64,000 bases of DNA from Ridgeia piscesae (taxonomy: Eukaryota; Annelida; Polychaeta; Sabellida; Siboglinidae), in NCBI GenBank assembly GCA_025642075.2, contig JAODUO010000066.1, positions 187,001 through 251,000 of the forward strand. Reading direction: 5' to 3'. The notes under the pieces were generated by a model. The model worked only from the letters and a program-made list of their open reading frames with translations, was not told where the DNA came from and did no database searches. The position numbers and the translations under genes were made by a program. Below, piece by piece: positions 1-60,108 of the stretch; within the stretch, counting starts at the first letter, position 1; every line of letters starts with the position of its first letter.

Positions 1-3000
1 AGCAATAGTATACACTATTGTTTTATGATTCAATTTGTTATTATTATTTTGTGAAAAGTGTAAAAAAATAACAAAAAGATATGGTTTCGTGTCGACTTCA
101 AACCAGTGTCCTTCTGGTTGTAAAAGGGAACTCTCCTAATGAACGTGTCTACCAATTGAACTATGGTAACAATCGGGATTCTACCCGCGGATATAAAGTG
201 TTACATTAAATGTACAACTCTTCCTTCACACTTCTGCATACTAATGATTATTTATGGTTTTAATTACATTTATATCTGATGTTAAATACATACTATCTGT
301 TTGTAATGTAGGTATCTTGGTGTAGATCATGTCGTGTGGGCGGCAATCGATAGAATTACTTTAAAAACGAGCCGAAGACAGTGGCGATCTCGAAGATCAG
401 ACTGGCTTCTTCGAAACATCTGGATTCAATTTTTCAACAATATTTGATTCGTGTGGAATTTTAAGATACATCTTATTGATAACCAGTGTTTGTAGTACAT
501 TGGAATATCACAAAATATTTCATTTTGACACTCGTTTCGACCCAAAGGTTATTCTTGTAAACAAGCTCTGAATGCAAAGAAAGAGTGCGCCTGATGCCAG
601 TATGTGTCCAGTCTGACGTCACAACTGGGCATCCAGTTTGGGAAAAACTCAATAACATCTAATTGTTGGCATAAAATGGGAAAAACACAAAACTGATGTT
701 TCTGAATATCGACCGAATGACTGAGTGTGAACTGTTAGGGCATTAGATTTGATTAACTGCCACTGTGCTTATACATGTGTGCATTCAAGCAGTATCCATT
801 GTCACAACGGCGAAGAATTGATGTGCTCTTGAACAGAAATCTCCAACTTCACTCAAAGATAAATCAAAGTCAACTATCCCGAGCCTGAATGTTCACAACT
901 TGAATGTCCGGTCTCGCTTCCCTGCACCCTACACATGGGTGATGATGCATAGACCATAATTTCAGTCTATCTCCGTCGGTGTTTAATTATATCAATAAGG
1001 TAACTTCGCTCATGCGTATCTCCTCTCAATCCAAACACTAAGTCACATCAAGATAACAGGGTCATTCACTCCGAAATCTAACAACAGCAATATTAAAGTT
1101 GACAAGAGCTGGGCCAGCAGTCACTGCAGGGAGCCAAGCTACTAGGCCACAAAGCCAAGTACACTGGCTAAATATACAATTGCCATCTGGGGTACCCACA
1201 AGCTAGGGGCTGATCCAGACGGGAACCAGTGGTAACAAACATAATGTAGACAATAGTCAGAGTAACATGTAAAGTAAAAACTTTGAATTAAATTGATTTC
1301 AAAAGTAAATTTAAAATGTGTTTAACCACATTAGTTTCATAGTTAGCGGTGGAATTAAATATTTGTAATTGTTAGCAATATTACACCACAAGTAATGTCA
1401 GACCATGCCTGATCACATACTTCAATTTATATGATGTATGAGGTAGTGTCATTACAGTAGTAGAGGGTTGTTTGTATACAACCCTCCACTATCTCATGAG
1501 AACAGTATACATACCTGCCCCAACAATTGTTTGCATGAGACATTTTTCATTATTATTCCTGGGGCAGGGGTATGAGAGGCATGATTCTATGGCTTTTCTT
1601 TTCCCAATCTTAACCATTTCTCTACTAGTAGAACAATTTACATTAATAAATTGATTACAAATATTCGTGTAATTTTTCAAATTTTTTCCCATTACTTTAT
1701 TTAACACTGTGAAGTTTGTTCCACCAATTCACATCACTTCTGTGACCAAATTTAATGCACTTTAAATCAATAGATGTGATAGGAAAACATGAAAACAATG
1801 TATTGTCAATTCTCTGTGCTACTGTTCAGTTCACAAACGCCATCTAAATGTGTTCTCTGCAATAACTCAATAAAATAAAACAGTCAAGATCTGTAACATT
1901 CATATGAAAAATTTGAGTGCATGAGAGCACCTTAGTGCAACATTAATACTCATGTGTACAATGAGTGTGTGTATTTCAAGTCTACTAAAAACTGGCTCAT
2001 TTCACTGAGATATTTTCAGTCTTTTTGTGTGATTGACACTGGCAATCACGTACTGCGTGAAGCACTTGCTCAACCAGACTACTGTTTGAAGTAGACACAC
2101 TTCATCTGCCTGGCTCTAGCCTGCTACGGGTTCTGTTTGTGGGTCATAGTCTAGCGTCCACCGACACACAGCAACTACAATGTCCAGAAGCCACTGGTGC
2201 CGCTAGTACACTGGACCTACTGTATACAACTCGTATACGTGTGTGTGTGTGTGTGACTGTGTGTATGGTCACATTTTCCTCAAAGACAGTGTACATCTTC
2301 GGTGTCAAACTTTCAAGGATGAAACTATGAATTACGGATGAAAAGTAACATAAATGTTTCATAACTCGCCTTAAACATGTTAACTGTTCTATCGGGTTTA
2401 GAGTTACTACCATTTACTAAACAGATGTACACTGAGTGTTCATGTAGTTACATGTATGCTTCACCAATGAGTTTAACATAAGTAAACTATATAGTTATAG
2501 TATATACTCTTACTATTTTACTCATTTTAGTCATTACATATTACAATGACAATGTCAACATCGACCATGCTGGACTAAAGCATTGAGGACGAATTAAGCT
2601 TTTATTTTAATAAAACTAAATATCTATGTTGATCACGTCGTTAAATATTATGGATACACCATTTATACAAAATACACATACACTGCGATGGTCTAAAATC
2701 ATAAAAATACAATTAAAAAAGACAGTTTTCGTAAACCTGACTAACTCCACTAGTGACAACTATGTGCTTTCCATACACAAATAACATACAAAAATACAAA
2801 TTCTGAATTGTTAACTATTAACTTAAAAACAGTCATCAAAGATTGAGGTAACCATGCTAAAATCACTGACGGAATTCTGAAAAACTGTTCTCCAGTTTAC
2901 AAATATCTTGCTATTCACCAGCGATTCCACAGACTCGCGTAGAAGATGTCCCAAGTTATGCGTGGCTGAGCCGAGACTTATGAATCATGCATCGCCCGTG

Positions 3001-3765
3001 ATCACACATTGGCCTCTATTGATCAGTCTGTTAATCTGTGACCACTGTTTACAACTGTCTACACACGCCAGTGCATAAGTCTACAGCCAGTGCCAGAAAG
3101 CTTGTATCAAAGCTAATAAACCCAAGGATCATTTTACTAACATGTCCATGGGATCATAAGCATGATTCACTCCTAAAACTGATATGCTCCTTATCCATGA
3201 TTGAACTAAAACAATCATGAATCCTTAAACATGCCTGTACCACATTGGTTCTGTAAACAAATAGCTATGTTTAACAGTCAAATGTAGAAAACTGTATTTG
3301 GGTTCCTCTGATCCAGTGCCAAATAGTCATAAATTATGAGGTTCTATTTCAGGTGTAATCTAATATGTCATGTACTACAAGGAAGTTGACCTATTAAGCG
3401 GCAAAACTAAAAATAAATTAGAAACCTGGCATATGTGGAATTATTTTTCCAATGTTGTCAGGGTTATAAATGATTACAAAAACGCACGTGTAATAAAATG
3501 TAGGCATAGCACTGAACAAATTAGGGTTAACAGGATTAAAATAAACTGTACACATTACAAATAATTTAAAAGAATCCTTTTAATGCATGTGTGTTAGTAA
3601 ATACATGTATTTCTAACTATTTGTTTTGAACAATGAATGTAAACTGTATATTTCGGTAAAATCAAAGAATTGGCCATTTGTTAGCCCATGTGCAGAATAG
3701 ACCATTGCCACCCTGGCCCACCCCGCACCCTGTGCTCTGCTGTGTGTCTGTGTGTCATACGGTAC
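1..3765. other. MSK intron 3 (partial), no further exon seen
   Basis: AT-rich intron. No segment resembles the next conserved MSK exon (DYINGGELF and onward), so that exon is left of base 1. A tRNA-like repeat head lies at about 60-185 and a hairpin-rich patch at 1463-1580. Confidence 0.7.
60..185 (-). repeat. tRNA-derived SINE-like head
   Basis: On the minus strand, TAGTTCAATTGG fits a Pol III A box and, about 45 bases on, GGTTTGAAGTC fits a B box with two changes. The spacing is right for a tRNA-derived SINE promoter, but there is no clean acceptor stem, so it is not called a tRNA gene. Confidence 0.45.
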
Positions 3766-24709
<20,944 letters not shown>

Positions 24710-24870
24710 GCTTGCGGTCGTTGCGCGCTTCTTTTTTGCAAATTCTGAGAATATTTTCCTCGACAGCTTTTCAGTTTCCAGACCAACTCAACTTGTTTAT
24801 GCTCCAGCTCGCGACTGCGCAGCAACGGAAGTGCTCCAGCACGTGCCCTGCGGGGCCGCGTCTATCTGAT
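24710..24870 (-). promoter_or_regulatory. CpG-rich promoter/5' UTR patch of the MSK gene
   Basis: This is the first 160 bp upstream of the MSK start codon. It is clearly richer in CG dinucleotides than the AT-rich DNA on either side. It has an ETS-type CGGAAGTG (24826-24833), an E-box CACGTG (24840-24845) and an NRF1-like TGCGCAG (24816-24822), a set typical of TATA-less housekeeping promoters. The transcription start is not visible. The promoter role is inferred from position and motifs. Confidence 0.5.
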
Positions 24871-25437
24871 TATTATGTAATGGCCTAAGCGCGTGCATAT
24901 TAATTAGTATTATTCCAACGTTAATTATTATTAGTAAGCTGAATATAGATAAACGACTTTGCATACTAGTAATTCGTAGTTAGCTTTAACAAAGAAGCTA
25001 GTTTAGGAGAGAGGGTCTACTAGTAAACATGTAGACTTGTGTCAACAGACGGCGTCGCTATTCAGTCAGACTTCATGAGATGTACGTGTGAGAGTGAGAC
25101 CCCTAAGTTATCTGACTTTCAACTTGCTTTCATGTAACATTGCATAAGCCATATATTGTTTCTTTTGAATGAAATTATGTTAATATAACTCGTACTGTTT
25201 AGTTGTTTTAAATATTGATTTCAGTAGCTAAGACGCGGTGCTGCTGTTGGCGTTGCGACCGATCGTTTCGATGTGGCCTGACGTCTAGGGACACTCACTC
25301 AATGAAAAATAACCACGTACATGAGCTCGACATCTGATGTATTAATACGATATGTCAAATTAAGGGTAATATAATAAGCTGTCTAAAAGTCGGATGATAT
25401 TGTAGGGAGTGTATTGTAACTGAGTGAGTGGGTGGAT

Positions 25438-25503
25438 GTGGATGAGTGAGTGAGTGAGTGAGTGAGTGAGTGGGTGAGTGGGTGAGTGGGTGAGTGGGTG
25501 TTG
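25438..25503. repeat. (GAGT)n / (GGGT)n microsatellite
   Basis: Tandem GAGT units grading into GGTGAGTG. Confidence 0.95.
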
Positions 25504-27007
25504 GGTAGGTGAGAGTGAGTTAGTGAAAGTTAGATAGTTATTTAGAAATTATATTGGCTTAATTTTCAACCTGATTGTGTCGTTTCCATGCATTCTGCTT
25601 ATTTCTGTGTTAGTGCCAGTCGCTGGCCCAATACAAGAAGAACATCAATTGAGTGACTTCTTCAAGCACTTGGTGATATTGCGTGCACTGAGTCGTCAAA
25701 CCGCCCGTTGCGCATTACTAACGTTCTACAACCCAAAACTGTCCACTCCTCCCGTTTCCCGTTCATCCTGAAAATCACTCCCGCAGCTCGCGATCGAGGG
25801 TGTTCACCCTCGTACTCCCGCCCTCATGGCATTCATCCCCGGCAATACACGGAAGTTCGCTGTATTACCATGTGTACTTTGTCAAAGTTATTGTTCTAGT
25901 CACGTGATCCCGCGAACCTCAACTGGGCTCAGAGCACTGCTCGTCATTAGCTGCGACGAGCTGCACTAACACATAATTATTCTAAATCGATGCAATAAAA
26001 AGGCAGCAATTAAGATGACTGAATGTAGGCCTAGTGGGAGTGACAGTCGGCCTGCTTGCGTGCACGGTTCGTCTAAGCGGTATGCCAAGTGATGAGTTTG
26101 GGCAACGTACAATATTATATTGTGCAAAATAATCAATTAGACGTTTGTATTTTAGGTCCCCCTTTTCTGCACTAAGCACAGCGTTGTGTTATGTTAAAAA
26201 CTCACCCATATAGGACCTCTAGGAAAACCCGATGTCAATCTTGTCAAATACCTTCAACCATGCAGTCCCTACCCGTAGCCTTGAACCCTGGTTTGAGGAG
26301 ATACTTCTAGTGAATTTAAAAGTAATGGTCCTCCGATCGCAACTTCTCATAAAACATGAAAAAACAAGGTGTTCACAAATTATTGAAACGTATATGACTG
26401 AATATATATGACTGAACACAGCCATAAAAACCGACAATGTCCTTGTCAGCTTCATGGTTAGGAAGTTATTCGACAATTTAAAAAAAAATTCTTTGAGTAG
26501 GGGCCTAGGTATTGAACATTGCTAGTTCGTTAGGCTTATCTGTTATTGGTTGTATTACAACCACATTACTCTCTATACAAGTAAATAGTAGACATTTTAT
26601 ATCATGGACCGCAAAAATGAGTCCGTAAACTGACCAGACTTCACATAAATTAAAAGTCATTCATGAATCTCTTATTTCGTATGACACGCGCGTGTGTAAC
26701 CGATTAGGTAAGATTGGCTTTTTGTCTCGCGTTTACAATTACAACCACAACGAGGAATAGCCTACATTTAATTAACCGTCTTTTGCCTGAAGGTAATTGA
26801 AGTAGGAATACCATCGGTTAACACTAAGCCCAGCTTTACGACGTGTAGGCGTTATCCTGTTATCATTTGTTAATGCATTAGTTCAGCCGGATAAATATGA
26901 ATTCACTTGTTACGAGCGTTAAGTTGATTTGCCTATACACAGCCAGGTCCTCTCGGGACGCTCTAACTATAGAGTTAATGACATTCGTGTACAGCATGCA
27001 CTGACAC

Positions 27008-27130
27008 TTGTATGTGCGTGCGTGCGTGCGTGCGTGCGTGTGTGAGCATGCGCGCGCGCGCGTGTGTGTGTGCGTGCGTGTGTGAGCATGCGCGCGCGTG
27101 TGTGTGTGCGTTCGTGCGTGCGTGCGTGAA
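27008..27130. repeat. (TGCG)n / (GTGC)n compound microsatellite
   Basis: Alternating tracts of GTGC, GCGC and GTGT, with the block GTGTGAGCATGCGCGCG present twice. Confidence 0.95.
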
Positions 27131-27629
27131 TATGTGTGGAATTGTCACCTGATGGTGGTATCCTTTCAACGCGACAATGTTCTGTTACTCTCACGAAAGC
27201 CAATGTTGACCAATTAATTGACTATGATGTTGACGAAGACTTGATTTGCGCGCGTTCTGCTTTGTGGTGTACGTGATTTATGTGTTACCTTCACGCGACT
27301 GGTAGGGATTTAGACACGGTTCATCACGTGTATTGTCATTTAACACGATACACTTGCGCGGTGTTGAGTGCGGTGATCTTTGTGTGGCTGTGGGAGGGTG
27401 TTGTTTTGCAGTGGGCGCGAGTTCGTCGAATTACGTAAGTTTAGGTACTACTACGATGTGTACTTAATGCATACGTATTAATTACTTTGATGACATATAC
27501 GTGTACGAGACTCCCACTTGTGCACCGCGGTATGGAAAAGTGCGCTGTTTACCAGATGCACAAGCAGATGTACATTCTTCTGAAGACGCAATACACAGAC
27601 GACCGATCGGGACACTGGTTCGAGTGTAC

Positions 27630-27905
27630 GAGTATGAGCGCAGTGGCTCATGGGTAGAGCTTCGGACTCTCCACTAAGCTCCAGTTCACATAACTTTATG
27701 AATGAATACCTGGCTATAGCCAATGGCGTATATTTGTATGACCAGCCTTTAGCGCATTAATTACAGCGTGGCTGGATGCTTTCAAGAAAAGTTCCGATGG
27801 TGTTTGATTGATCAGGTCTGCCAGGGAAGTAAAGTATAAAGAGCTTTGAGCAGTCCCGAGGGCTGGATACTGCGCTATATAAGAACTTACCGTTATGCCG
27901 TGCTG
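27630..27905 (+). repeat. tRNA-derived SINE-like element, copy 2
   Basis: The head GCGCAGTGGCTCATGGGTAG resembles a tRNA 5' half with an A box. The family body follows (AGCTCCAGTTCACATAAC, then GAATACCTGGCTATAGCC). The tail contains GCGCTATATAAGAACTTACC, a phrase typical of invertebrate SINE tails. It is followed head-to-tail by another diverged copy. Confidence 0.6.
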
Positions 27906-28100
27906 CCGTGAAGAAGCTTCGTTCATACTACATTGCTCCAGTTCACTCAGCTGTATACATGCATAGATGGCTACGGATAGCGGTGGAAATTTATGCACGA
28001 ACAGTCTTCAGCGTGGCTAGATACTCCTCAGAGAAGTCGAGATGTTGTTCGATTGAACAGGTCTGTCATGGATTAAGTGTAAGAATCTACCATTACTTTT
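27906..28100 (+). repeat. tRNA-derived SINE-like element, copy 3 (5' truncated)
   Basis: It begins within the body (CATTGCTCCAGTTCACTCAG) and repeats CAGCGTGGCTAGATAC and TTCGATTGAACAGGTCTG, which match CAGCGTGGCTGGATGC and TTTGATTGATCAGGTCTG of the preceding copy. Confidence 0.55.
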
Positions 28101-29590
28101 TACATGATAGCAAACGGACATATGGTAGCAAACGGACATGGAGTTGTTTCGTACCACCCGGAATACATCACCGGCATGGTTGATGGATTGGACGTATTGC
28201 TCAGACTTTACTCAACAACTCGAACAGGGAATTGCACGAATGAGAGTTGAACAACATCGTGACATGTTTTTAAGGACAAGCTTCACCTCTTGTTCATGAC
28301 AAGGGATCGAGGGTCCCATTTCATCTCATTCGATCTGCACACACGGGCTACAGGTGAAGACAGAGTTCGAGTAGAGAGCGAAATAGAAAAGATATGTACG
28401 CAGGCGTGAAAACTTAACATGGAATTTGAGTGCAACTTCCTAATGCCCACCGTGTTCCTACATATTTCGCATCAGGAGAAGAACTGTCAGGAATGATTCA
28501 CTCATGACTTGACATCGAGATACATCTAGGTCTTATATATCTTGGACTTTTAAACAAATCCATCCTGTGTCGTCATTCAAACGACGAGACTTTCCTGGAT
28601 ATGAAGCAAAGCTAAGTTAAAAATATGTTGATCAAATGTCAGCAAGAAGCTACGGTGGGCATTGAGTAGCCCCCATAGTATCCCATACATTGAGTATTCG
28701 TGTCACATTCCACGCACGTCACGTTGTGTCAACCTCTGTCGTTCTGATTTCTGCTACCAGCTAGACGATGAACGTACCTACTACCGGGATTCATTCTACC
28801 TATGTAGCAAAGGCGACAGGGAGCTCGAGACGAGCGGCACGATGAGGCGTGCATTTCTCTGAAGATGCTGACCATGTTGGTGCCTGGATGACGTGCGTGG
28901 CGGTCAGTCTAAAGGTATCGAGTCTCTAATCAAACTTGCACATTTCCTATTTAGTTTGCCTGGTAACTATTTTTGTTATGCTTGATATGTCATACTTGGC
29001 TTGCTATGCCTGTATTTTGTTATAGCCGACTTTACTGTAAGAGTAATACATGACGTTTAGACCAATGACTATATATTACTTTGCCTATGTGCGCTGGTAC
29101 ATTAATTATTTGGACATCATTTAAACGCATGTGTTTTCGTCTTTCCAATAGTTCCAACTGACAAACAGGCAGAGTGGTGGGCGTGCGACCACGAATGAGA
29201 CTCATTCCATGGCGAAGGATCGTACGCACATATGATATCGAAGGCCATATGTCTTGCTTAAATGCAACAATACGTTTACGGGGCTGCTATTGTGGCAGTG
29301 TTCTCTATACTGACTTCGAGGAATACGTACGGTTGGTTACCTCCGTCGTCACCTCCTGTACGCTCGTCATGGCACCAGTCGTCTTGCATCGGCCACGTCC
29401 AACGTCCACGGTCCGCGGGTACCAGTTTACTACGGCAATAATTAATGTCGTTCCCCGTTCCACATTCCAGCGTTGAGAGGCAGGGTGCGCATTCTCGAAA
29501 TATTTGAAGTGCTACTTGTCTTCAATGCAAACACAAGCCACCTATTGAAAACTAGATTTACGTGGGTCACGGCTAGCTAAAAACTACGGC

Positions 29591-29604
29591 CAGGTGTGTG
29601 TGTG

Positions 29605-29636
<32 letters not shown>

Positions 29637-29663
29637 TGGGTGCGTGCGTGCGTGCGTGCGTGT
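29591..29663. repeat. (GT)n-(GTGC)n microsatellite
   Basis: Pure GT followed by GTGC units. Confidence 0.96.
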
Positions 29664-31127
29664 ATGGAATTAGGACGACATAAATGTAAACGTGTGCTAT
29701 ACATTTATATTGCGTTATATAAGTATGTACTCTAGCAACACTGTGACATACATAAATGTTCCACTTGCGTTAGAGTTGTGTAGACTGCCGGATTGGTAAA
29801 ATAACATGAATATATTAAGTTCCACAATAGTTTGTAGCAAAAATGAAAATAATGTTAGTATCACTATAACAAATGTTGAGAAATTAAATTTTCAAGTCAT
29901 TCAAGAACATTTGGGCCAAACGTATGTTCCTGGTGTTTAATGTGCAATGTTCCTCTGTGTATGATTGTGATGATCTATTGAATAATTTTCGTTTCAACTT
30001 ATTTAAACCTCATCTAGGTACACTCTCGTCATTCAGTTGTTTAGTATATTGATGACGTGCATGTCTGAATAGGCAGAACTATATTATATAGACATAGCTT
30101 CTTAATCCTCTGCGTCTGTTGGTGTGAAAAGGCAACACTTAGAGCATTCCACTTAAAGCCGAGGTGATTTCCTCTTAGTTCATTCACATGTAATTATAAG
30201 TATAAATTCTTCTTACTACAAGTTCAGACGACAGAAAATCCAATACGTAACTACATGCCCTGGTAGAGTTTATTTTAGTCAACGCAATGGCTTCACTATA
30301 CAGTAATTAGAACCAAGAGGATTGGAGTTCAAATTGTCTTGCTGTGTTTCCTAAGTTTTGGCATTTGTGGTTGCACCGAGGGTCCCTGGTTACAGACAAT
30401 GGTTGCTATATATGTGAATTCATGGATGATCTTCTCATTGTAACTGCAGCAAAATAATTATTTTTTCTCCAGAGTTAAAACCAGTATAGAAACCAGGTCT
30501 CTCTCCATTGCTGCAGCGACTCAGATTTGCCCCCTCTTGCTGCTGGAACAGTTGACAATGTTACACAATTTCACTGAAAAACCTACAATTTATAACCTTG
30601 CTAAAATAATCCAACTTAGCTCCCTGAATCTATCCATCTTGAATATTTATTTTATTTAAATTGAGATTGACAAATCCTTTGTTGTAAGCTTGGTTTCGGA
30701 GTACATGTATTACGATGCAAAAGGCTATAATTTTATTATAATAAGAGTAGATTCGTTGGTAGTGTTCAAAACATTTCATAAGACACATCTTTTTAGATTA
30801 GCGTTTCTGTGATATGATCATGAGGTCGGTCCTCAAATGCATTTACCCATGTTATGCAATCATTATCATTTTAAAATAATATTATTTTTACATTTAAAGC
30901 TGTTATTTAGTTTATGTTTAATATTTGTCATATACTTTTAATTATTTGCACACTGAGGTATAAGCTATGCAATGAATGTTTTATTTAATTTTACTGTTTC
31001 ATAATTATATAGGCCTATATTGAAATTGTTTTAATTTTAATCTTAACTAAAATAAATTTTGTACGTAGGTGTAAAGCACATGAGAGCAATACTAATAATT
31101 TGGGGTGCTATACAAATATAATTATTA

Positions 31128-31557
31128 TGTTGTGGTAGGCCACGATTATTTGAAATTGAAATAATTATATTATATTAATGAATGTGTTGCAAATTATTTT
31201 GGGAGTCTTTAAAAGAAGGGAAGTGTGATTAACCTTAAAACATCATGAGGGAAGAATGTGGTAGGCCAGACTCCACTCGAGGGAACATGACAGCTGCAGA
31301 TTAGCTATTCAGAACAATGCCCTGGACAGCCCCCTGTGTTCGGTATATAAGGGTTCCAGACATTCTACACTGAGTTGTTACTGTGAATAAACACCTATGA
31401 TGCAACGTCCAATCGCCATCACACTAGGCCGTAGCAGTAGCAGTCATTCCGATGTGATCTGTGTATGAGGCAAGAAAGACGACACCAAACTGCAAGGATA
31501 TCACACTCACTTATAGTTGTGTTGTCATCTCCCAGACACGGGGAACTGTCTACAACA
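31128..31557 (+). mobile_element. Probable solo LTR of an LTR retrotransposon
   Basis: About 430 bp, beginning TGTTGTGGTAGG and ending CTACAACA, so the ends are inverted (TGTTGT/ACAACA). It contains a TATA-type GTATATAAGG (about 31342-31351) and, 40 bp further, a polyadenylation signal AATAAA in GTGAATAAACACC: the U3-R-U5 order of an LTR. TATTA stands immediately left and, one base off, right of the element, a possible 5-bp target duplication. No internal coding region follows, so this would be a solo LTR. The family (Gypsy or BEL) cannot be decided. Confidence 0.6.
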
Positions 31558-31781
31558 GTATTATTATTATTACTAACAGAGGGCCGAATGTAATGTGGTT
31601 TGATACTGCAATGAGTAACAACATAGGAATTTAATCAACATTTCAAGACAGTCCCTTCTGTACATAACACAGCACACATACGATCATTGTACTTTTTACA
31701 CTGACAAAGATTTATGGACTATTCAACTGACACTCCCCACCACACACATAAATCACAAACAGGCAATTTGTAGAAGATTTT

Positions 31782-31787
31782 TTTATT
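31782..31787 (-). terminator. Candidate polyadenylation signal of CCDC88 (distal)
   Basis: AATAAA on the minus strand within TAGAATAAAAAAATC, about 3.1 kb after the stop codon. Confidence 0.35.
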
Positions 31788-34288
31788 CTACACATGACAT
31801 GAATGTCACAGTTGGTTAATATTCATTTCATACATTACGTCATATAAAGCAGCTTAAACTGTAATGGCTGTACAAAAATACTAATTCTGCATTGGTCAGT
31901 AATTATTCTGTCAGTAATAATGATACAATAATACAAGGGTACATGGTAGTTTGCACATATCATGAATAATAAATTACATCCAACACAATTCACTGGCATT
32001 ATCACAGTACATCTGTATATATTTGTCACAGAATCAAGGACAGCGGGTAAAGCACATTTATGGGTGACATAGGATCAAATGTTTTTGTCATTTCACTGAA
32101 TGATGACGGCAACATGTCACTCTAGATGAAGTATTCATCCTGGGATTGTCATGTGTGATGGCTGTACTGACACATCAAATACATCCAGTTTGTTTACGAA
32201 CACCATCAAATATTAATTATTAACAACTTGGTAACACAACTGTTTGGTTAGCAAATTTACAAGTCTTGTATACCATGTGGTTAATACCTGTCATGTGGTT
32301 ATTATGAACCAATTATAAAGTGATATTACAATACCACCACTGTTTGTCTACTGATTATATTATGCTAGCTGATCACAGTGCTGTATTACAAGACGCTTCA
32401 TGTGATGAGATGAAATATGCAGTAATCAACTGTCACATTATTAAGAAGGTCAATCAGCTATGGCATGGGGGTGGTCTAAATTTTACCATCAATATGGGAG
32501 TCACCATATCTCACTCAACAGGGAACACAGGATTTAATCTAATGTATGAAGCGGATATCACTTTACATGCAGGTCTATTATAAGAGCCACATATTTGTCA
32601 GCTGCGCCATAGAAGAATGTGCCACCTAGCATGCCATAATTAATTAAGCCGCCACACGTTGATGAAGGAATTCAAAACAATGACTCTTTAATTTAGCCAA
32701 TGCATCCCACACGAGTTTGTGATAAATGTTGAACAAACAATATTTATTTCTGCACTGGATTAGAAGATCATTTACTCAAGAGGTAGAGAGTGAAGACAAA
32801 TAGACAGAGAGAAGAGATTAGAGAAGAGATTAGAGGAGACAGAAAACAGACAATATAAAGATATATCAAAAGGGCAGTTTAGAATTAGAGATGACTGTAA
32901 TTCATCAAGAAATATCGTTAAACATGCAGAATGGAAACTGATGTTGTTTCCATCCTTTAAGGATCAAAAGGAAGAGGATTTAAAGGAGCCATTTTAGGAG
33001 TCGAATAAATCAATCGATATCTCCAATATGTGCTGCAGGACAATAAACACCCACAGGAAGTGTATGTGTGGTGCGTTTGTATCATCAGTTCTAGTTTTAA
33101 TTCCTTCGAATATACATTGTGTGAGGTGGACCATAAAACCAACACTGATGTCTGTACCCTTCACCTCTCACTTGAAGGGTCAATATCTCCAACTTATCCC
33201 ACCAGGTGACAGCACCGTACAGGCTCAATGCCAACCAGGATTATAAATACGTGCCAAAACTGCAACATGTCCGAGGCATCCAAACCACCTCCGTAATGCA
33301 TCAGTCAACCATTTTATGTGACGACATGATGACATGCATATGCCGAATGACAGCGCACACTTTAGAAGCAACAGCAAGAACACCACAATCAATTTCCACT
33401 CTGATAAAACATCAACATGCTGTACAAAGTCAACATAGGGTCATTTTCACATCAGATTGGTCCCTTTAAAGTTACATGAAGACTAATAAATATGCACGAG
33501 GAACACATTTTCAGTCTCCCTTGACCCATAATTTGTTTTTTTAATAACACTATACTTGTTATATGACTGCACAATGTCACAGTCATCGCAAATAAATTAT
33601 CTTTAAAGTTCAACCCACATATACATATAATGTATTCACATATCGAAATCTCCTGACATCAGCGTTTTTACATGGACTGAACCTGCTATGTTTTACACTC
33701 AATAGATTCTCCACAATGTTAACACGAGACAAAGGCCTGGACTCCGCGTACAAATTATAGAGTGCTTGCAAACTAAAGTGTTTGTGATCTTGCTACGTGC
33801 TCAAAGTGGATCATTCTCCCACGGTCCACTGTCTCTTACTACGCATGCAATGATGAATTGGGGGCTGATCCAGAGATGATCCACAGGTTCACCGGATCGT
33901 TGAGGATCCATGGTATGACAGGGACCTGCAATTAGAAGTGCTGACTATTTTCGACTACTGAGACAGTGCGTCAACATAACCATGTGTTTACCCAAATGTG
34001 CCACGATAAAGATACAAAACAAATCACAGCAAAACACAACCTAGCAGTATGGCTGATTAGTAGGCTATAGAAGACACAAAGTAGTAAGGAAATCAATGCA
34101 ATTTAACTTCCAAACCCTTACGTTGCTAAATGAACCTTCCAATCACATCAACTTGATGTTCATGATAGCAACAAATACGCATGAATTTCCATATATGTGA
34201 ATGGCAATGAGAAATATAACAAATTCATAAAAATACATCAGTGTTTAATGAAAACTGCTGCCAATCAACCGTGTCCAACATAAGTCAT

Positions 34289-34294
34289 TTTATT
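34289..34294 (-). terminator. Candidate polyadenylation signal of CCDC88 (proximal)
   Basis: AATAAA on the minus strand, about 620 bp after the stop codon. Position is the only support. Confidence 0.35.
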
Positions 34295-34912
34295 TAGTTT
34301 CCTACATTTGTCTCGAGATCATGAAAATGTCACCAAGGTTACTGAGCCAGCTAGCCCACATTTGAAATAATAGATACACCAATGAATGCTCACAAAACAA
34401 AGCTTACCAAAGCAAACATGATTAGCAAAAACTGAAGAATAGGAACTCAAAACAGCGGCTTATCAAAACACAAAACGAAGCAATATGCACGTAGTAAAAT
34501 TGTACTTGTAAAATACACCAACATAAGAAACAACATAAATTCTACAAACAGAAAAAAGTTGTGTAGCTGCGAAGTATGGGGTAGTTCATGGCAGCAGTAA
34601 GGGTCAAGCAAGGTCACAGAATACAAACTTGGCAGATGGAAATGGAATCGCTAGCAGGAAGGTAAGATTTCCTGGTATCTGAAGGCAGACTGTCTTTATG
34701 CTGGGTCATATTGTTACAAATGCTGGCTTCATGGAATGTATTGTAACAACTGCTAACTTGTAACGATGTAATGTAATGAAAATGTTGACTTGCAGAAATG
34801 CATTCTGCACTGGCAATTTCAGAGGACTGTTGACTTGTAACGTGTAACAGCAGGTCATAACAAACGACAGAGTTGTATTAGTACAGAAAACAAAGCTCTA
34901 CAACAGATGTCA

Positions 34913-59422
<24,510 letters not shown>

Positions 59423-59483
59423 CTGCAGGCAAAACAGTGGTGAATATTACTACTCACCTCATCACATCATTCAATAACATACT

Positions 59484-60108
<625 letters not shown>

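Larger units (their letters stand above)
24871..31127. other. Intergenic region upstream of MSK
   Basis: No exon of a recognisable protein was found on either strand. The region holds a GAGT microsatellite, TGCG and GT/GC microsatellites, and two SINE-like copies. The remaining open frames are short, without codon structure or similarity I can name. Confidence 0.6.
31558..34912 (-). other. CCDC88 3' UTR and downstream DNA
   Basis: No coding sequence is recognised. Downstream of the stop codon, AATAAA signals on the minus strand occur at 34294-34289 (3' UTR about 0.6 kb) and 31787-31782 (about 3.1 kb). The second is followed by an A-rich run. Which one is used cannot be told from the sequence. 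Confidence 0.5.

Noticed and set aside
29174..29476. A 100-codon plus-strand frame
   Set aside because: No recognisable domain, no coding pattern, no splice partners; likely chance.
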